A stretch of DNA of 64,000 nucleotides from Helicobacter pylori. GTDB taxonomy: Bacteria > Campylobacterota > Campylobacteria > Campylobacterales > Helicobacteraceae. The stretch covers positions 868,001-932,000 of the forward strand of contig NZ_CP011487.1 of NCBI RefSeq assembly GCF_001653475.1. Direction: 5' to 3'. Both the position numbers and the translations under genes were made by a program. Shown here one piece after another: positions 1-9,638 of the stretch (position 1 is its first letter; each line of letters starts with the position of its first letter). The notes under the pieces are model-generated. The model was given only the letters and a program-made list of their open reading frames with translations, searched no databases and was not told the DNA's origin.

Positions 1-331
1 CAGCTTTTGCAATCACCATACCCAACAAAGGTACTAGAGTAACCCCTGATAATGAAGTGAAAGCAAACAGCATGAATAAATTCAATCCGGGTTTAGATTT
101 AGAAAACATCAAACCAAAAAACGCCACAATTTCAGCGATAAAAAACACCCATTTATACTGCACTACGGCTTGAAAATTCATTAAACCCAATAACGCCCCA
201 ATAGTCGCTAGTAACAAACTGCCTGCAAAGAACTTGTAAGTCGTTTTAACAAAACTTACCAGCTCGCTTTCATGCGATAAAGAATTTTCCGCATACGCAT
301 TATGAGAATTAGCTCTGTCATATAATGCCAT
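1..331 (-). CDS. BI-1/YccA-family integral membrane protein (partial, C-terminus beyond window)
   Basis: The first 110 residues are visible, starting at the ATG at 331 with MALYDRANSHNAYAENSLSH; the rest lies outside the window. After a polar N-terminal tail of about 30 residues come three hydrophobic segments (near residues 35-52, 60-75 and 82-108), the pattern of the Bax-inhibitor-1 (UPF0005, YccA/YbhL) family. Bacterial members are inner-membrane proteins; some act as pH-gated ion leaks or bind FtsH. No specific role can be read from the fragment. It is transcribed divergently from gapA across an AT-rich 144-base gap that holds promoter-like sequence. Confidence 0.75.
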   Translation of the reverse strand, partial: MALYDRANSHNAYAENSLSHESELVSFVKTTYKFFAGSLLLATIGALLGLMNFQAVVQYKWVFFIAEIVAFFGLMFSKSKPGLNLFMLFAFTSLSGVTLVPLLGMVIAKA

Positions 332-391
332 GTTTTACTCCTTGAATTTCAACTCAAAATAATTTTAATTAACCCTAATAGCTAGGTTTAA

Positions 392-397
392 TATAAT
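392..397 (+). promoter_or_regulatory. Candidate -10 box (TATAAT) for gapA
   Basis: TATAAT in the divergent gap upstream of gapA. A second candidate, GATAAT at 463-468, ends 7 bases before the gapA ATG and would give a nearly leaderless transcript. Sequence alone cannot choose between them. H. pylori sigma-80 promoters have a strong extended -10 and a poor -35, as here. Confidence 0.45.
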
Positions 398-475
398 AGC
401 GCAAAATGTAGTAAAATACCAAACAAAACCCCCTAAAATTGAAATTGAAGTCTGAAAATTAGGATAATAGTTATA

Positions 476-1474
476 ATGAAAATTTTTATCAATGGATTTG
501 GCCGCATTGGGAGATGCGTTTTAAGAGCGATTTTAGAGCGTAGCGATACAAACCCTAACTTAGAAGTGGTAGGCATCAATGACCCTGCTAATTGGGAAAT
601 TCTCGCTTATCTTTTAGAGCATGACAGCGCGCATGGGTTGCTCAATAAGGAGGCTCGTTACTCTAATGGTAAGCTTATTATCGGCTCGTTAGAAATCCCT
701 GTTTTTAATAGTATCAAAGACTTGAAAGGCGTGGATGTTATCATAGAGTGTTCAGGGAAGTTTTTAGAGCCTAAAACGCTAGAAAATTATCTTTTGCTTG
801 GGGCTAAAAAGGCACTGTTATCCGCTCCCTTTATGGGCGAATACGATGAAAAACAATACCCTACTTTAGTGTATGGGGTCAATCATTTTCTCTATCAAAA
901 CCAAGCCATTGTTTCTAACGCCTCTTGCACGACTAACGCTATCGCACCCATTTGCGCTATTTTAGATAAAGCTTTTGGCATTAAAGAGGGCATGCTAACG
1001 ACCATTCATAGCTATACAAGCGATCAAAAGCTCATTGATTTGGCCCACCCTTTAGACAAACGGCGCTCAAGAGCGGCTGCAAGCAACATTATCCCCACCA
1101 CCACTAAAGCCGCTCTGGCCTTGCATAAAGTTTTACCCAATCTCAAAAACAAAATGCATGGGCATAGCGTGAGGGTGCCTAGCCTTGATGTGTCCATGAT
1201 AGATTTGAGTTTGTTTTTAGAAAAAAAGACCCTCAAAGAGCCCATCAATGATTTATTGATTGAAGCTTCTAAAGGGGTTTTAAAAGGCGTGTTAGAGATA
1301 GATTTAAAAGAAAGGGTGAGTTCTGATTTCATTTCTAACCCTAGTAGCGTCATAATCGCACCTGATTTGACTTTCACGCTAGAGAATATGGTCAAAATCA
1401 TGGGGTGGTATGATAATGAATGGGGGTATTCTAATCGTTTGGTGGATATGGCGCAATTCATGTATCATTATTAA
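476..1474 (+). CDS. gapA: Glyceraldehyde-3-phosphate dehydrogenase
   Basis: Full-length (332 residues) phosphorylating GAPDH, which interconverts glyceraldehyde-3-phosphate and 1,3-bisphosphoglycerate with NAD(P) in cytosolic glycolysis/gluconeogenesis. The N-terminus carries the Rossmann motif NGFGRIGR and the GINDP segment that contacts the cofactor. The catalytic cysteine lies in [13 protein letters not shown] (about residue 150), and the C-terminus has the [11 protein letters not shown] signature. H. pylori has a second, divergent GAPDH elsewhere; cofactor preference cannot be settled from sequence. The gene stands alone, with its own promoter candidates, upstream of vlpC. Confidence 0.93.
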   Translation: MKIFINGFGRIGRCVLRAILERSDTNPNLEVVGINDPANWEILAYLLEHDSAHGLLNKEARYSNGKLIIGSLEIPVFNSIKDLKGVDVIIECSGKFLEPKTLENYLLLGAKKALLSAPFMGEYDEKQYPTLVYGVNHFLYQNQAIVSNASCTTNAIAPICAILDKAFGIKEGMLTTIHSYTSDQKLIDLAHPLDKRRSRAAASNIIPTTTKAALALHKVLPNLKNKMHGHSVRVPSLDVSMIDLSLFLEKKTLKEPINDLLIEASKGVLKGVLEIDLKERVSSDFISNPSSVIIAPDLTFTLENMVKIMGWYDNEWGYSNRLVDMAQFMYHY

Positions 1475-1516
1475 GTCATTTTGCGAATCTTTTTGAGTTT
1501 GTTTAACATCAAGTCG

Positions 1517-1522
1517 TATAAT
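1517..1522 (+). promoter_or_regulatory. -10 box (TATAAT) for vlpC
   Basis: TATAAT 31 bases upstream of the vlpC ATG at 1554, with a GGAG ribosome site at 1543-1546. This implies a short leader of about 25 bases. Confidence 0.6.
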
Positions 1523-1553
1523 GTGGGATTTACAAAAACGATTGGAGTTTTAA

Positions 1554-4500
1554 ATGGCGTTTAAAAAGGCTAGATTGATTTCTAATCTTATTTCAAAGGG
1601 ATCTTTCAAATTAAATAAGATCTCAAAGAAATTTTTCAAATTGAATCAAATCTTGAAGCGTGAAAAGCCCTTAAAACGCCATGAAAAAACGAAATCCATT
1701 AAAAAGCCCTTTAATAAAAACAAATCTTTTTTAAAAGCTTCGGTTTTATTGATAGGAGCGTTGGGGGGATTATCCCATCTAAGGGCTAGCGAATGTAAAA
1801 CCTGGTCATGGTCGTCTTGGGATTATCATGACAATATTGAAAGCGGTCCTAATTCACCTACGCACAACTCTTATTGCCTTTTTAGTAGCGCTCAAGGCTC
1901 TGGAACTTATTATTTAAACACTCTTACCACTTATAAAGCTTATAATGTTAGTTTCACACAAAAATTCAATGATGGCACGCTTGATATTGGAGGGAATATC
2001 CGCTTTGGAGGCACAGGTATTAATGGGGGTGATGTAGGGTATATCACAGGCACTTATGACGCTCAAACGATTAATTTTAATTCTAGCCGTATCGCAACCG
2101 GAAACTCATATTCTGATGGCGGTGGGGCCACGCTCAATTTTAATGCAACGAACAACATCACTATCAATCAAGCGAGTTTTGATAACAACGATGCAGGGGC
2201 ACAGCATTCTTACATGAATTTTAAAGGCTCTAATATCAATGTTAGTGGCTCTAGCTTTAAAGACAACACTAATGGGGGCTTTAGTTTCAGCGGTAGCAAT
2301 AATAATAGCGCTATCTCCTTTAATCAAACCAGTTTCAATCAAGGGACTTATAACTTTAATAGCACTCAATCTGCTTTTGAAAACAGCAGCTTCAATCAAG
2401 GGATTTATAATTTTAGTAACAGCACAACTTTAAGCCTTAATAACGACACCTTCAATCAAGGGACTTATCACTTTAATACAAGCAAGGTTAGTTTTTCAGG
2501 CATTAACACTTTAAATTCAAGTTCACCTTTTGCTAGCCTTAAAGGCAGTGTGTCTTTTAATTCTGGCACGATTTTTAACCTCAATCAAACCCTTAATAAC
2601 AATCAAACCTATGACATTCTCACTACAAACGGGACCATCCAATACAGGGTTTATCAAAGCTATTTATGGGATTTAATCAACTATAAGGGCGATAAAGCCA
2701 TCAGCCATGTTGAAGTGGGTAATAACACTTATGATGTAACCTTTGACATTAACGGGCAAGATGAAACCTTACAAGAAACCTTTAACCAACAATCCATTAC
2801 CACCCAATTTTTAGGAGACGATTTACAAGCTAAAGCCCAACAAACCTATCAAGGGGATATAACCAATTCCCAATACCAAAACGCTTTGAATAGTGCTGCT
2901 AACGATAACCAAATCGCAAAGAACGATACAGACTACATTAAAAATAAAAACACCACTATCGCTAAAGACACTCAAAATTTAGAAAACACCAACCAAACCA
3001 TCCAACAGGATGAACAAAAATTAGAACAAGATTTAACCAAGCTCAAACAATTAGCCGATTCTACAACAGGCTTTAACGAACCAGCTTTCAAGAATGTGCA
3101 AACTAAAGAACAACAAGCCTTACAAACCTTACAGAACAATGAAAACATTTTTAACGCTGAACAAGAGGAATTAAAGCAAGCGATAGCTAAGGATACAAGC
3201 CCCACACCCGCTCCAAAGCACACAGCAAAGAACACTCCCCCTAATCAAGTTCCGCCCACACCCCCTATTCAAAATTCACCTACAGAAAGCGTGTGGAGTG
3301 GGGTTTATTGGCTTCAAAACAAAACTTACTCAAACAAAGGGGTTTATTATATTGATCCTAATCTTTCAGGACAGAGCGGTCAAAGCGGCAACACGCTCAG
3401 CACCTATACAGCTAATTTACTCGGAAGAAGTTTTGGCGTTAATATCCAAAATGGCACTTTGATCATAGGGAATGACATAGAGAGCGTGAATGATAACGGG
3501 TTGATTTGGATAGGGCATGGAGGTCTTGGCTACATCACGGGAACTTTTAATGCGGCTAACATTTACTTGACTAATAATTTTAAAACCGGTGAAGGCGTTT
3601 CAAACTCAGATGGTGGGGGAGCGAATATTACCTTTAAAGCAAGCGATAATATCACTATGGATGGCTTGAATTATAATGACGCTGAAACCGTTACTAAAAT
3701 GATTCAAACAGGGGCTAGTCAGCATTCCTATGCCACTTTTGACGCTAACAATAATATCAGCGTAACTGATTCCAGTTTTAGCGATATGACTTGGGGGAAA
3801 TTCAGTTTTAGCGCTAAGAATATTTCGTTTTCTAACGCTTCGTTTAGCGGCTTTACAAACCCTGGAGGATCAAGCGTTATCAACGCTAATGCCGCTAATT
3901 CTTTAAGCTTTATCAATTCTCGTTTGAATGGTGGAGCGGTTTATAACTTGCAGACTAATAGCCTTATTTTCAACAACACGCAAGCGGTTTTCAATGTCTT
4001 GTATTCTAGGGGGACAAGCAATTTTAACGCTACTACACAGCTTTTAGGCAACACTGGTTTTACGCTTAGTTCTCAAAGTTTGCTGAACTTTAATGGCGAT
4101 ACAACCTTGCAAGACAACGCCAATATCACGCTTGGCAATAAAAGTCAAGCCGCTTTTAAAAATTCTTTAACGCTTGATAATAATTCTAATTTGAGTTTAG
4201 ACAATCAAAGCGTTTTGAATGCGAATGGTGCAAGCGCTTTTAACAATCAAGCGAGTCTCAATATTTATAACGGGAGTCAAGCAACCTTTAATAGCCTCTT
4301 TTTTAATGGCGGAATACTCAGTCTTAACGCTAGCAGCAAGCTCAACGCTTCTAACGCTAGTTTTTCAAACAACACCACCATCAATTTAGACGATAGCGTT
4401 TTATCAGCCAATAACACAAGCTCTTTAAACGCTAATATCAATTTTCAAGGCGCAAGCCAGGCTGATTTTGGAGGCAACACGACTATTGATACAGCAAGTT

Positions 4501-7500
4501 TTAATTTTGACAGCACAAGCTCATTGAATTTTAATAACCTTACGGCTAATGGGGCGTTAAATTTTAATGGTTATGCACCCTCTTTAGCTAAGGCTTTAAT
4601 GAGCGTTAGCGGGCAGTTTGTTTTAGGGAATAATGGGGAAATCAATTTATCTGATATCAATATTTTTGACAACATTACAAAATCTGTAACCTACAATATC
4701 CTAAACGCTCAAAAAGGGATTACTGGCATTAGTGGGGCTAATGGCTATGAAAAAATCCTTTTTTATGGCATGAAAATCCAAAACGCTACCTATAGCGATA
4801 ATAATAACATTCAAACTTGGTCGTTTATAAACCCTCTCAATTCTTCTCAAATCATTCAAGAGAGCATTAAAAATGGGGATTTAACCATAGAAGTTTTAAA
4901 TAACCCCAACTCGGCTTCTAACACTATTTTTAATATCGCTCCTGAGCTTTATAATTACCAAGCTTCTAATCAAAATCCTACCGGTTATAGCTATGATTAT
5001 AGCGATAACCAAGCAGGCACTTATTACTTGACAAGCAACATTAAAGGTCTTTTCGCCCCTAAAGGCTCTCAAACCCCTCAAACCCCAGGCACTTATAGCC
5101 CGTTTAACCAGCCTTTGAATAGTTTAAATATCTACAATAAGGGTTTTTCTAGTGGAAATTTAAAAATGCTTTTAGGGATCCTTTCTCAAAATTCCGCTAC
5201 CTTAAAAGAAATGATTGAATCCAATCAATTAGACAATATCACTAGCATCAATGAAGTGTTGCAATTCTTAGATAGAATTAAGATCACCCAAGCGCAAAAG
5301 CAAGCGCTCCTAGAAACTATCAACCATTTGACTGACAACATCAATCAAACCTTTAATAACGGGAATCTCGTTATAGGCACTACTCAAGACAATGTTACAA
5401 ATTCTACTAGCTCTATATGGTTTGGGGGCAATGGCTATAGCAGTCCTTGCGCGCTAGATAGCACCACTTGTTCTTCTTTCAGAAACACTTATTTGGGGCA
5501 ATTATTAGGCTCAACTTCCCCCTATTTAGGCTACATTAACGCTGATTTTAAAGCTAAAAGCATTTATATCACTGGAACAGTGGGGAGTGGTAACGCCTTT
5601 GAAAGCGGAGGGAGCGCGGATGTAACCTTTCAAAGCACTAGTAACTTAGTGTTGAATAAAGCTAACATAGAAGCTCAAGCTACAGACAATATCTTTAATC
5701 TTTTGGGTCAAGAAGGGATTGATAAGATCTTTAATCAGGGGAATTTGGCGAATGTTCTCAGTCAAATGGCTATGGAAAAAATCAAGCAAGCCGGCGGTTT
5801 AGGAAACTTTATAGAAAACGCTCTAATCCCTTTGAGTAAGGAATTACCCGCTAGCTTGCAAAATGAAACCTTAGGCCAACTTATAGGTCAAAATAATTTA
5901 GATAATTTATTGAATAATAGTGGAGTCATGAATGAAATCCAAAATATTATCAGTAAAAAACTAAGCATTTTTGGTAATTTTGTTACCCCATCAATCATAG
6001 AAAACTACCTTGCTAAGCAGTCTTTAAAAAGCATGCTAGACGATAAAGGGCTTTTGAATTTTATCGGTGGGTATATAGACGCTTCTGAATTAAGCTCTAT
6101 TTTAAGCGTGGTTTTAAAAGATATTACTAACCCCCCTACAAGCCTGCAAAAAGACATTGGTGTGGTGGCGAACGACTTGTTGGACGAGTTTTTAGGACAA
6201 GATATTGTTAAAAAGCTAGAAAGTCAAGGCTTAGTGAGTGATATCATTAATAATATTATTTCTCAAGGCGGGTTAAGCGGCGTTTATAATCAAGGTTTAG
6301 GGAGCGTGTTGCCACCCTCTTTACAAAATGCGCTCAAAGAAAACGATTTAGGCGCTCTTTTATCGCCTAGAGGCTTGCATGATTTTTGGCAAAAAGGGTA
6401 TTTTAACTTTTTAAGCAATGGCTATGTTTTTGTCAATAATAGTTCTTTTAGCAACGCTACAGGGGGCAGTTTGAATTTTGTCGCCAACAAGTCTATTATT
6501 TTTAATGGCGATAATACGATTGACTTTAGCAAGTATCAAGGTGCATTGATTTTTGCTTCTAATGGTGTTTCTAATATCAATATCACAACCCTAAACGCTA
6601 CCAATGGCTTAAGCCTTAATGCTGGTTTGAATAATGTGAGCGTTCAAAAAGGGGAAATTTGTGTCAATTTAGCCAATTGCCCCACAACCAAAAACAGCCC
6701 TTCTACAAACAGCGTAACCCCCACTAATGAATCTTTAAGCGTGCGCGCTAACAACTTCACTTTCTTAGGCGTAATCGCTTCTAATGGGGCTATTGATTTG
6801 TCTCAAGTAAAAAATAATAGCGTCATAGGCACGCTCAATCTTAATGAAAATGCAACCTTGCAAGCCAATAATTTAACGATCACTAACGCTTTTAACAACG
6901 CCTCTAACTCTACAGCTAACATTAATGGTAATTTCATCTTAAACCAACAAGCGGCTTTAAGCACTAATGCTAGTGGTTTGAATGTCATGGGGAATTTTAA
7001 TAGCTATGGCGATTTGGTGTTTAACCTCGAGTCATCAGCTAGCCATGCTATTATCAACGTTCAAGGCACAGCGACGATTATGGCTAATAACAATAACCCC
7101 TTAATCCAATTCAACGCTTCTTCAAAAGAAGCAAGTGATTACACGCTTATTGATAGCGCTAAGGCTATTTATTACGGGTATAACGGCCAAATCACAGGAG
7201 GCAGCAGTCTAGATAATTACCTTAAGCTTTACACGCTCATTGACATTAATGGCAAGCATATGGTGATGACTAACAACGGCTTAACTTATAACGGGCAAGC
7301 CGTGAGCGTTAAAGATGGCGGTTTAATTGTAAGTTTTAAAGACTCTCAAAATCAATACGTTTACACTTCCATTCTTTATAATAAAGTGAAAATCGCTGTT
7401 TCTAACGATCCCATCAATAACCTACAAGCCCCCACTTTAAAACAATATATCGCTCAAATTCAGGGCGTTCAAAGTGTGGATAGCATTGATCAAGTTGGAG

Positions 7501-8672
7501 GCAGCCAAGCGATTAATTGGCTCAATAAAATCTTTGAAACTAAGGGAAGTCCTTTATTCGCTCCCTATTATTTAGAAAGCCATTCCACAAAAGATTTAAC
7601 CACGATTGCTGGAGACATTGCTAACACTTTAGAAGTCATCGCTAACCCTGATTTTAAAAATGACGCCACTAATATTTTACAGATCAATACCTACACGCAA
7701 CAAATGAGTCGTTTAGCCAAGCTCTCTGACACTTCAACTTTCGCTCGTTCTGATTTTTTAGAACGCTTAGAAGCCCTTAAAAACAAGCGGTTCGCTGATG
7801 CGATCCCTAACGCTATGGATGTGATTTTAAAATACTCTCAAAGAAACAGAGTCAAAAATAATGTGTGGGCGACAGGAGTTGGAGGGGCTAGTTTTATTAA
7901 TGGAGGCACTGGGACTTTATATGGTATCAATGTAGGGTATGATCGATTCATTAAGGGCGTGATTGTGGGGGGTTATGCCGCTTATGGGTATAGCGGGTTT
8001 CATGCAAACATCACTCAATCAGGCTCTAGCAATGTCAATATGGGTATTTATAGCCGAGCGTTTATCAAAAGAAGCGAATTAACGATGAGCTTGAATGAGA
8101 CTTGGGGATACAATAAGACTTTCATCAACTCTTATGACCCCCTACTCTCAATCATCAATCAGTCTTACAAATACGACACCTGGACGACTGACGCTAAAAT
8201 CAATTACGGCTATGATTTCATGTTTAAAGATAAAAGCGTTATTTTTAAACCTCAAATAGGCTTAGCCTATTATTACATTGGTTTGTCTGGTTTAAGGGGC
8301 ATTATGGATGATCCTATTTACAATCAATTCAGAGCCAATGCTGACCCTAATAAAAAATCCGTTTTAACGATTAATTTTGCCTTAGAAAGTCGGCACTACT
8401 TCAATAAAAACTCTTATTATTTTGTGATTGCGGATGTGGGCAGAGACTTATTTATCAATTCTATGGGGGATAAAATGGTGCGTTTCATTGGTAATAACAC
8501 CCTAAGCTATAGAGATGGCGGCAGATATAACACTTTTGCTAGCATTATCACAGGCGGGGAGATAAGGTTATTCAAAACCTTTTATGTGAATGCTGGCATA
8601 GGGGCTAGGTTTGGACTTGATTATAAAGATATTAATATTACCGGAAATATTGGTATGCGCTATGCTTTTTAA
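1554..8672 (+). CDS. vlpC: VacA-like giant autotransporter VlpC
   Basis: A 2372-residue type V secretion protein. A long basic N-terminal extension precedes a hydrophobic stretch (about residues 58-78, ending RAS), giving an extended signal peptide. The Asn/Ser-rich passenger is beta-helical in style and has three VacA2-like modules marked by G-Y-I-T-G-T or L-G-Y-I-N-A (about residues 160, 660 and 1320). A charged Gln/Lys/Glu coiled coil (about 465-545) and a proline-rich linker (about 550-575) separate modules one and two. Residues from about 2100 form the C-terminal beta-barrel, ending in aromatic MRYAF. Three VacA-like paralogues (ImaA, FaaA, VlpC) are known in H. pylori; the position after gapA identifies this as VlpC. 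They act in host colonisation and do not have VacA's vacuolating activity. The frame is intact. Confidence 0.9.
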   Translation: MAFKKARLISNLISKGSFKLNKISKKFFKLNQILKREKPLKRHEKTKSIKKPFNKNKSFLKASVLLIGALGGLSHLRASECKTWSWSSWDYHDNIESGPNSPTHNSYCLFSSAQGSGTYYLNTLTTYKAYNVSFTQKFNDGTLDIGGNIRFGGTGINGGDVGYITGTYDAQTINFNSSRIATGNSYSDGGGATLNFNATNNITINQASFDNNDAGAQHSYMNFKGSNINVSGSSFKDNTNGGFSFSGSNNNSAISFNQTSFNQGTYNFNSTQSAFENSSFNQGIYNFSNSTTLSLNNDTFNQGTYHFNTSKVSFSGINTLNSSSPFASLKGSVSFNSGTIFNLNQTLNNNQTYDILTTNGTIQYRVYQSYLWDLINYKGDKAISHVEVGNNTYDVTFDINGQDETLQETFNQQSITTQFLGDDLQAKAQQTYQGDITNSQYQNALNSAANDNQIAKNDTDYIKNKNTTIAKDTQNLENTNQTIQQDEQKLEQDLTKLKQLADSTTGFNEPAFKNVQTKEQQALQTLQNNENIFNAEQEELKQAIAKDTSPTPAPKHTAKNTPPNQVPPTPPIQNSPTESVWSGVYWLQNKTYSNKGVYYIDPNLSGQSGQSGNTLSTYTANLLGRSFGVNIQNGTLIIGNDIESVNDNGLIWIGHGGLGYITGTFNAANIYLTNNFKTGEGVSNSDGGGANITFKASDNITMDGLNYNDAETVTKMIQTGASQHSYATFDANNNISVTDSSFSDMTWGKFSFSAKNISFSNASFSGFTNPGGSSVINANAANSLSFINSRLNGGAVYNLQTNSLIFNNTQAVFNVLYSRGTSNFNATTQLLGNTGFTLSSQSLLNFNGDTTLQDNANITLGNKSQAAFKNSLTLDNNSNLSLDNQSVLNANGASAFNNQASLNIYNGSQATFNSLFFNGGILSLNASSKLNASNASFSNNTTINLDDSVLSANNTSSLNANINFQGASQADFGGNTTIDTASFNFDSTSSLNFNNLTANGALNFNGYAPSLAKALMSVSGQFVLGNNGEINLSDINIFDNITKSVTYNILNAQKGITGISGANGYEKILFYGMKIQNATYSDNNNIQTWSFINPLNSSQIIQESIKNGDLTIEVLNNPNSASNTIFNIAPELYNYQASNQNPTGYSYDYSDNQAGTYYLTSNIKGLFAPKGSQTPQTPGTYSPFNQPLNSLNIYNKGFSSGNLKMLLGILSQNSATLKEMIESNQLDNITSINEVLQFLDRIKITQAQKQALLETINHLTDNINQTFNNGNLVIGTTQDNVTNSTSSIWFGGNGYSSPCALDSTTCSSFRNTYLGQLLGSTSPYLGYINADFKAKSIYITGTVGSGNAFESGGSADVTFQSTSNLVLNKANIEAQATDNIFNLLGQEGIDKIFNQGNLANVLSQMAMEKIKQAGGLGNFIENALIPLSKELPASLQNETLGQLIGQNNLDNLLNNSGVMNEIQNIISKKLSIFGNFVTPSIIENYLAKQSLKSMLDDKGLLNFIGGYIDASELSSILSVVLKDITNPPTSLQKDIGVVANDLLDEFLGQDIVKKLESQGLVSDIINNIISQGGLSGVYNQGLGSVLPPSLQNALKENDLGALLSPRGLHDFWQKGYFNFLSNGYVFVNNSSFSNATGGSLNFVANKSIIFNGDNTIDFSKYQGALIFASNGVSNINITTLNATNGLSLNAGLNNVSVQKGEICVNLANCPTTKNSPSTNSVTPTNESLSVRANNFTFLGVIASNGAIDLSQVKNNSVIGTLNLNENATLQANNLTITNAFNNASNSTANINGNFILNQQAALSTNASGLNVMGNFNSYGDLVFNLESSASHAIINVQGTATIMANNNNPLIQFNASSKEASDYTLIDSAKAIYYGYNGQITGGSSLDNYLKLYTLIDINGKHMVMTNNGLTYNGQAVSVKDGGLIVSFKDSQNQYVYTSILYNKVKIAVSNDPINNLQAPTLKQYIAQIQGVQSVDSIDQVGGSQAINWLNKIFETKGSPLFAPYYLESHSTKDLTTIAGDIANTLEVIANPDFKNDATNILQINTYTQQMSRLAKLSDTSTFARSDFLERLEALKNKRFADAIPNAMDVILKYSQRNRVKNNVWATGVGGASFINGGTGTLYGINVGYDRFIKGVIVGGYAAYGYSGFHANITQSGSSNVNMGIYSRAFIKRSELTMSLNETWGYNKTFINSYDPLLSIINQSYKYDTWTTDAKINYGYDFMFKDKSVIFKPQIGLAYYYIGLSGLRGIMDDPIYNQFRANADPNKKSVLTINFALESRHYFNKNSYYFVIADVGRDLFINSMGDKMVRFIGNNTLSYRDGGRYNTFASIITGGEIRLFKTFYVNAGIGARFGLDYKDINITGNIGMRYAF
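2333..2472 (+). repeat. Short tandem repeats in the vlpC passenger (SFNQG[TI]Y)
   Basis: Three near-identical copies of TTCAATCAAGGGA[C/T]TTAT begin near 2333, 2391 and 2451, spaced 58-60 bases. They encode FNQG-[TI]-Y-x-F units, consistent with successive rungs of a beta-helix. The DNA-level identity could allow copy-number change by recombination or slippage. Confidence 0.75.
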
Positions 8673-8713
8673 TGGTATCATCAAACCTATTTTTAACAAG
8701 CCCAATTCATAGC

Positions 8714-8730
8714 AGGGGAATAACACCCCT
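8714..8730 (+). terminator. Weak hairpin after vlpC
   Basis: AGGGG and CCCCT form a 5-bp stem with a 7-base loop between the vlpC stop and the convergent dmpI gene. No clear T-run follows, so it is only a possible terminator. Confidence 0.3.
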
Positions 8731-8771
8731 TAAATGTTGGCGTATCGCAACCTTTGAATTTTAAAAACTCT

Positions 8772-8978
8772 TTAGTTTTTTTGTCTCAAACGATGGACGC
8801 TCTCGCCCCCAAGACCATAATTATTAGAATCCACCTCATCTATAATGACCACAACAGAAGCCTTATCTTTGTTTAACACCTTAACCATCAAATCTGAAAC
8901 CCCTTCAATCAATTGCTGCTTTTGCTCGTTTGTTGGCTCTCCATTTTCTGGCACAATTTTGATATTGATAAACGGCAT
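8772..8978 (-). CDS. dmpI: 4-oxalocrotonate tautomerase family protein DmpI
   Basis: A 68-residue tautomerase-superfamily protein. Pro2 (the N-terminal Pro after Met removal, in MPFINIKIVPENG) is the catalytic base, and the small beta-alpha-beta subunit oligomerises (hexamer in the family). The family isomerises 2-hydroxymuconate-type enols; H. pylori has no meta-cleavage pathway, so the natural substrate is unknown. It is convergent with vlpC (99 bases apart) and divergent from recR. A minus-strand TATAAT lies at 9010-9005. Confidence 0.85.
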   Translation of the reverse strand: MPFINIKIVPENGEPTNEQKQQLIEGVSDLMVKVLNKDKASVVVIIDEVDSNNYGLGGESVHRLRQKN

Positions 8979-9004
8979 ATTATTCCTTAAAATTAAGATA
9001 ACGC

Positions 9005-9010
9005 ATTATA
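9005..9010 (-). promoter_or_regulatory. -10 box (TATAAT) for dmpI
   Basis: ATTATA on the plus strand reads TATAAT on the minus strand, 26 bases upstream of the dmpI ATG at 8978. Confidence 0.55.
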
Positions 9011-9044
9011 ACGCTTTTATTTAAACGCTTCAAGTTAAGTTTGA

Positions 9045-9050
9045 TATACT
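9045..9050 (+). promoter_or_regulatory. -10 box (TATACT) placing the recR start at or next to its ATG
   Basis: Extended -10 TGATATACT ends at 9050 and the recR ATG is at 9057. Normal spacing puts transcription start at 9056-9058, so the mRNA should be leaderless. No Shine-Dalgarno sequence lies in the short gap. Confidence 0.6.
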
Positions 9051-9056
9051 AACCAA

Positions 9057-9638
9057 ATGAATACATATAAAAACAGCTTGAATCACTTTTTAAATTTAGT
9101 GGATTGTTTAGAAAAAATCCCCAATGTGGGCAAAAAGTCCGCCTTTAAAATAGCGTATCATTTGGGTTTAGAAAACCCCTATCTAGCGCTCAAGATCACG
9201 CACGCTTTAGAAAACGCCCTAGAAAACCTTAAAACATGTTCATCTTGTAATGCGCTCAGTGAGAGTGAGGTTTGTGAGATTTGCTCTGATGAGAGCAGGC
9301 AAAATTCTCAGCTTTGCATGGTTTTACACCCAAGAGATGTGTTTATTTTAGAAGATTTAAAGGATTTTTTAGGGCGCTATTATGTGTTAAATTCCATAGA
9401 AGAAGTGGATTTTAACGCTCTAGAAAAACGCCTGATTGAAGAAAACATTAAAGAAATCATTTTTGCTTTCCCTCCCACTTTGGCTAACGATTCTTTAATG
9501 CTTTATATTGAAGATAAATTACAGCATTTCCACCTCACTTTCACTAAAATCGCTCAAGGCGTGCCTACTGGAGTGAATTTTGAAAATATTGACTCAGTTT
9601 CGCTCTCAAGGGCGTTTAATTCAAGGATCAAAGCATGA
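9057..9638 (+). CDS. recR: Recombination mediator protein RecR
   Basis: 193 residues, close to the usual ~200. It acts with RecO in loading RecA onto SSB-coated DNA during gap repair. Visible parts are the helix-hairpin-helix ([16 protein letters not shown]), a zinc-binding C4 motif (Cys61, 64, 73, 76) and a Toprim-like domain from MVLHPRDVF through the [18 protein letters not shown] segment. First gene of a packed plus-strand operon; its last four bases overlap the truD start (ATGA). recO is in the same window at 33459. Confidence 0.93.
   Translation: MNTYKNSLNHFLNLVDCLEKIPNVGKKSAFKIAYHLGLENPYLALKITHALENALENLKTCSSCNALSESEVCEICSDESRQNSQLCMVLHPRDVFILEDLKDFLGRYYVLNSIEEVDFNALEKRLIEENIKEIIFAFPPTLANDSLMLYIEDKLQHFHLTFTKIAQGVPTGVNFENIDSVSLSRAFNSRIKA

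Noticed and set aside
2106..2399. Short ORFs on both strands in vlpC
   Set aside because: They arise from Asn/Ser-rich repeat codons; no start signals.
2333..2472. Possible CRISPR-like spacing of repeats
   Set aside because: The 58-60 base units are imperfect coding repeats in frame with a beta-helix protein; no spacers or cas genes.
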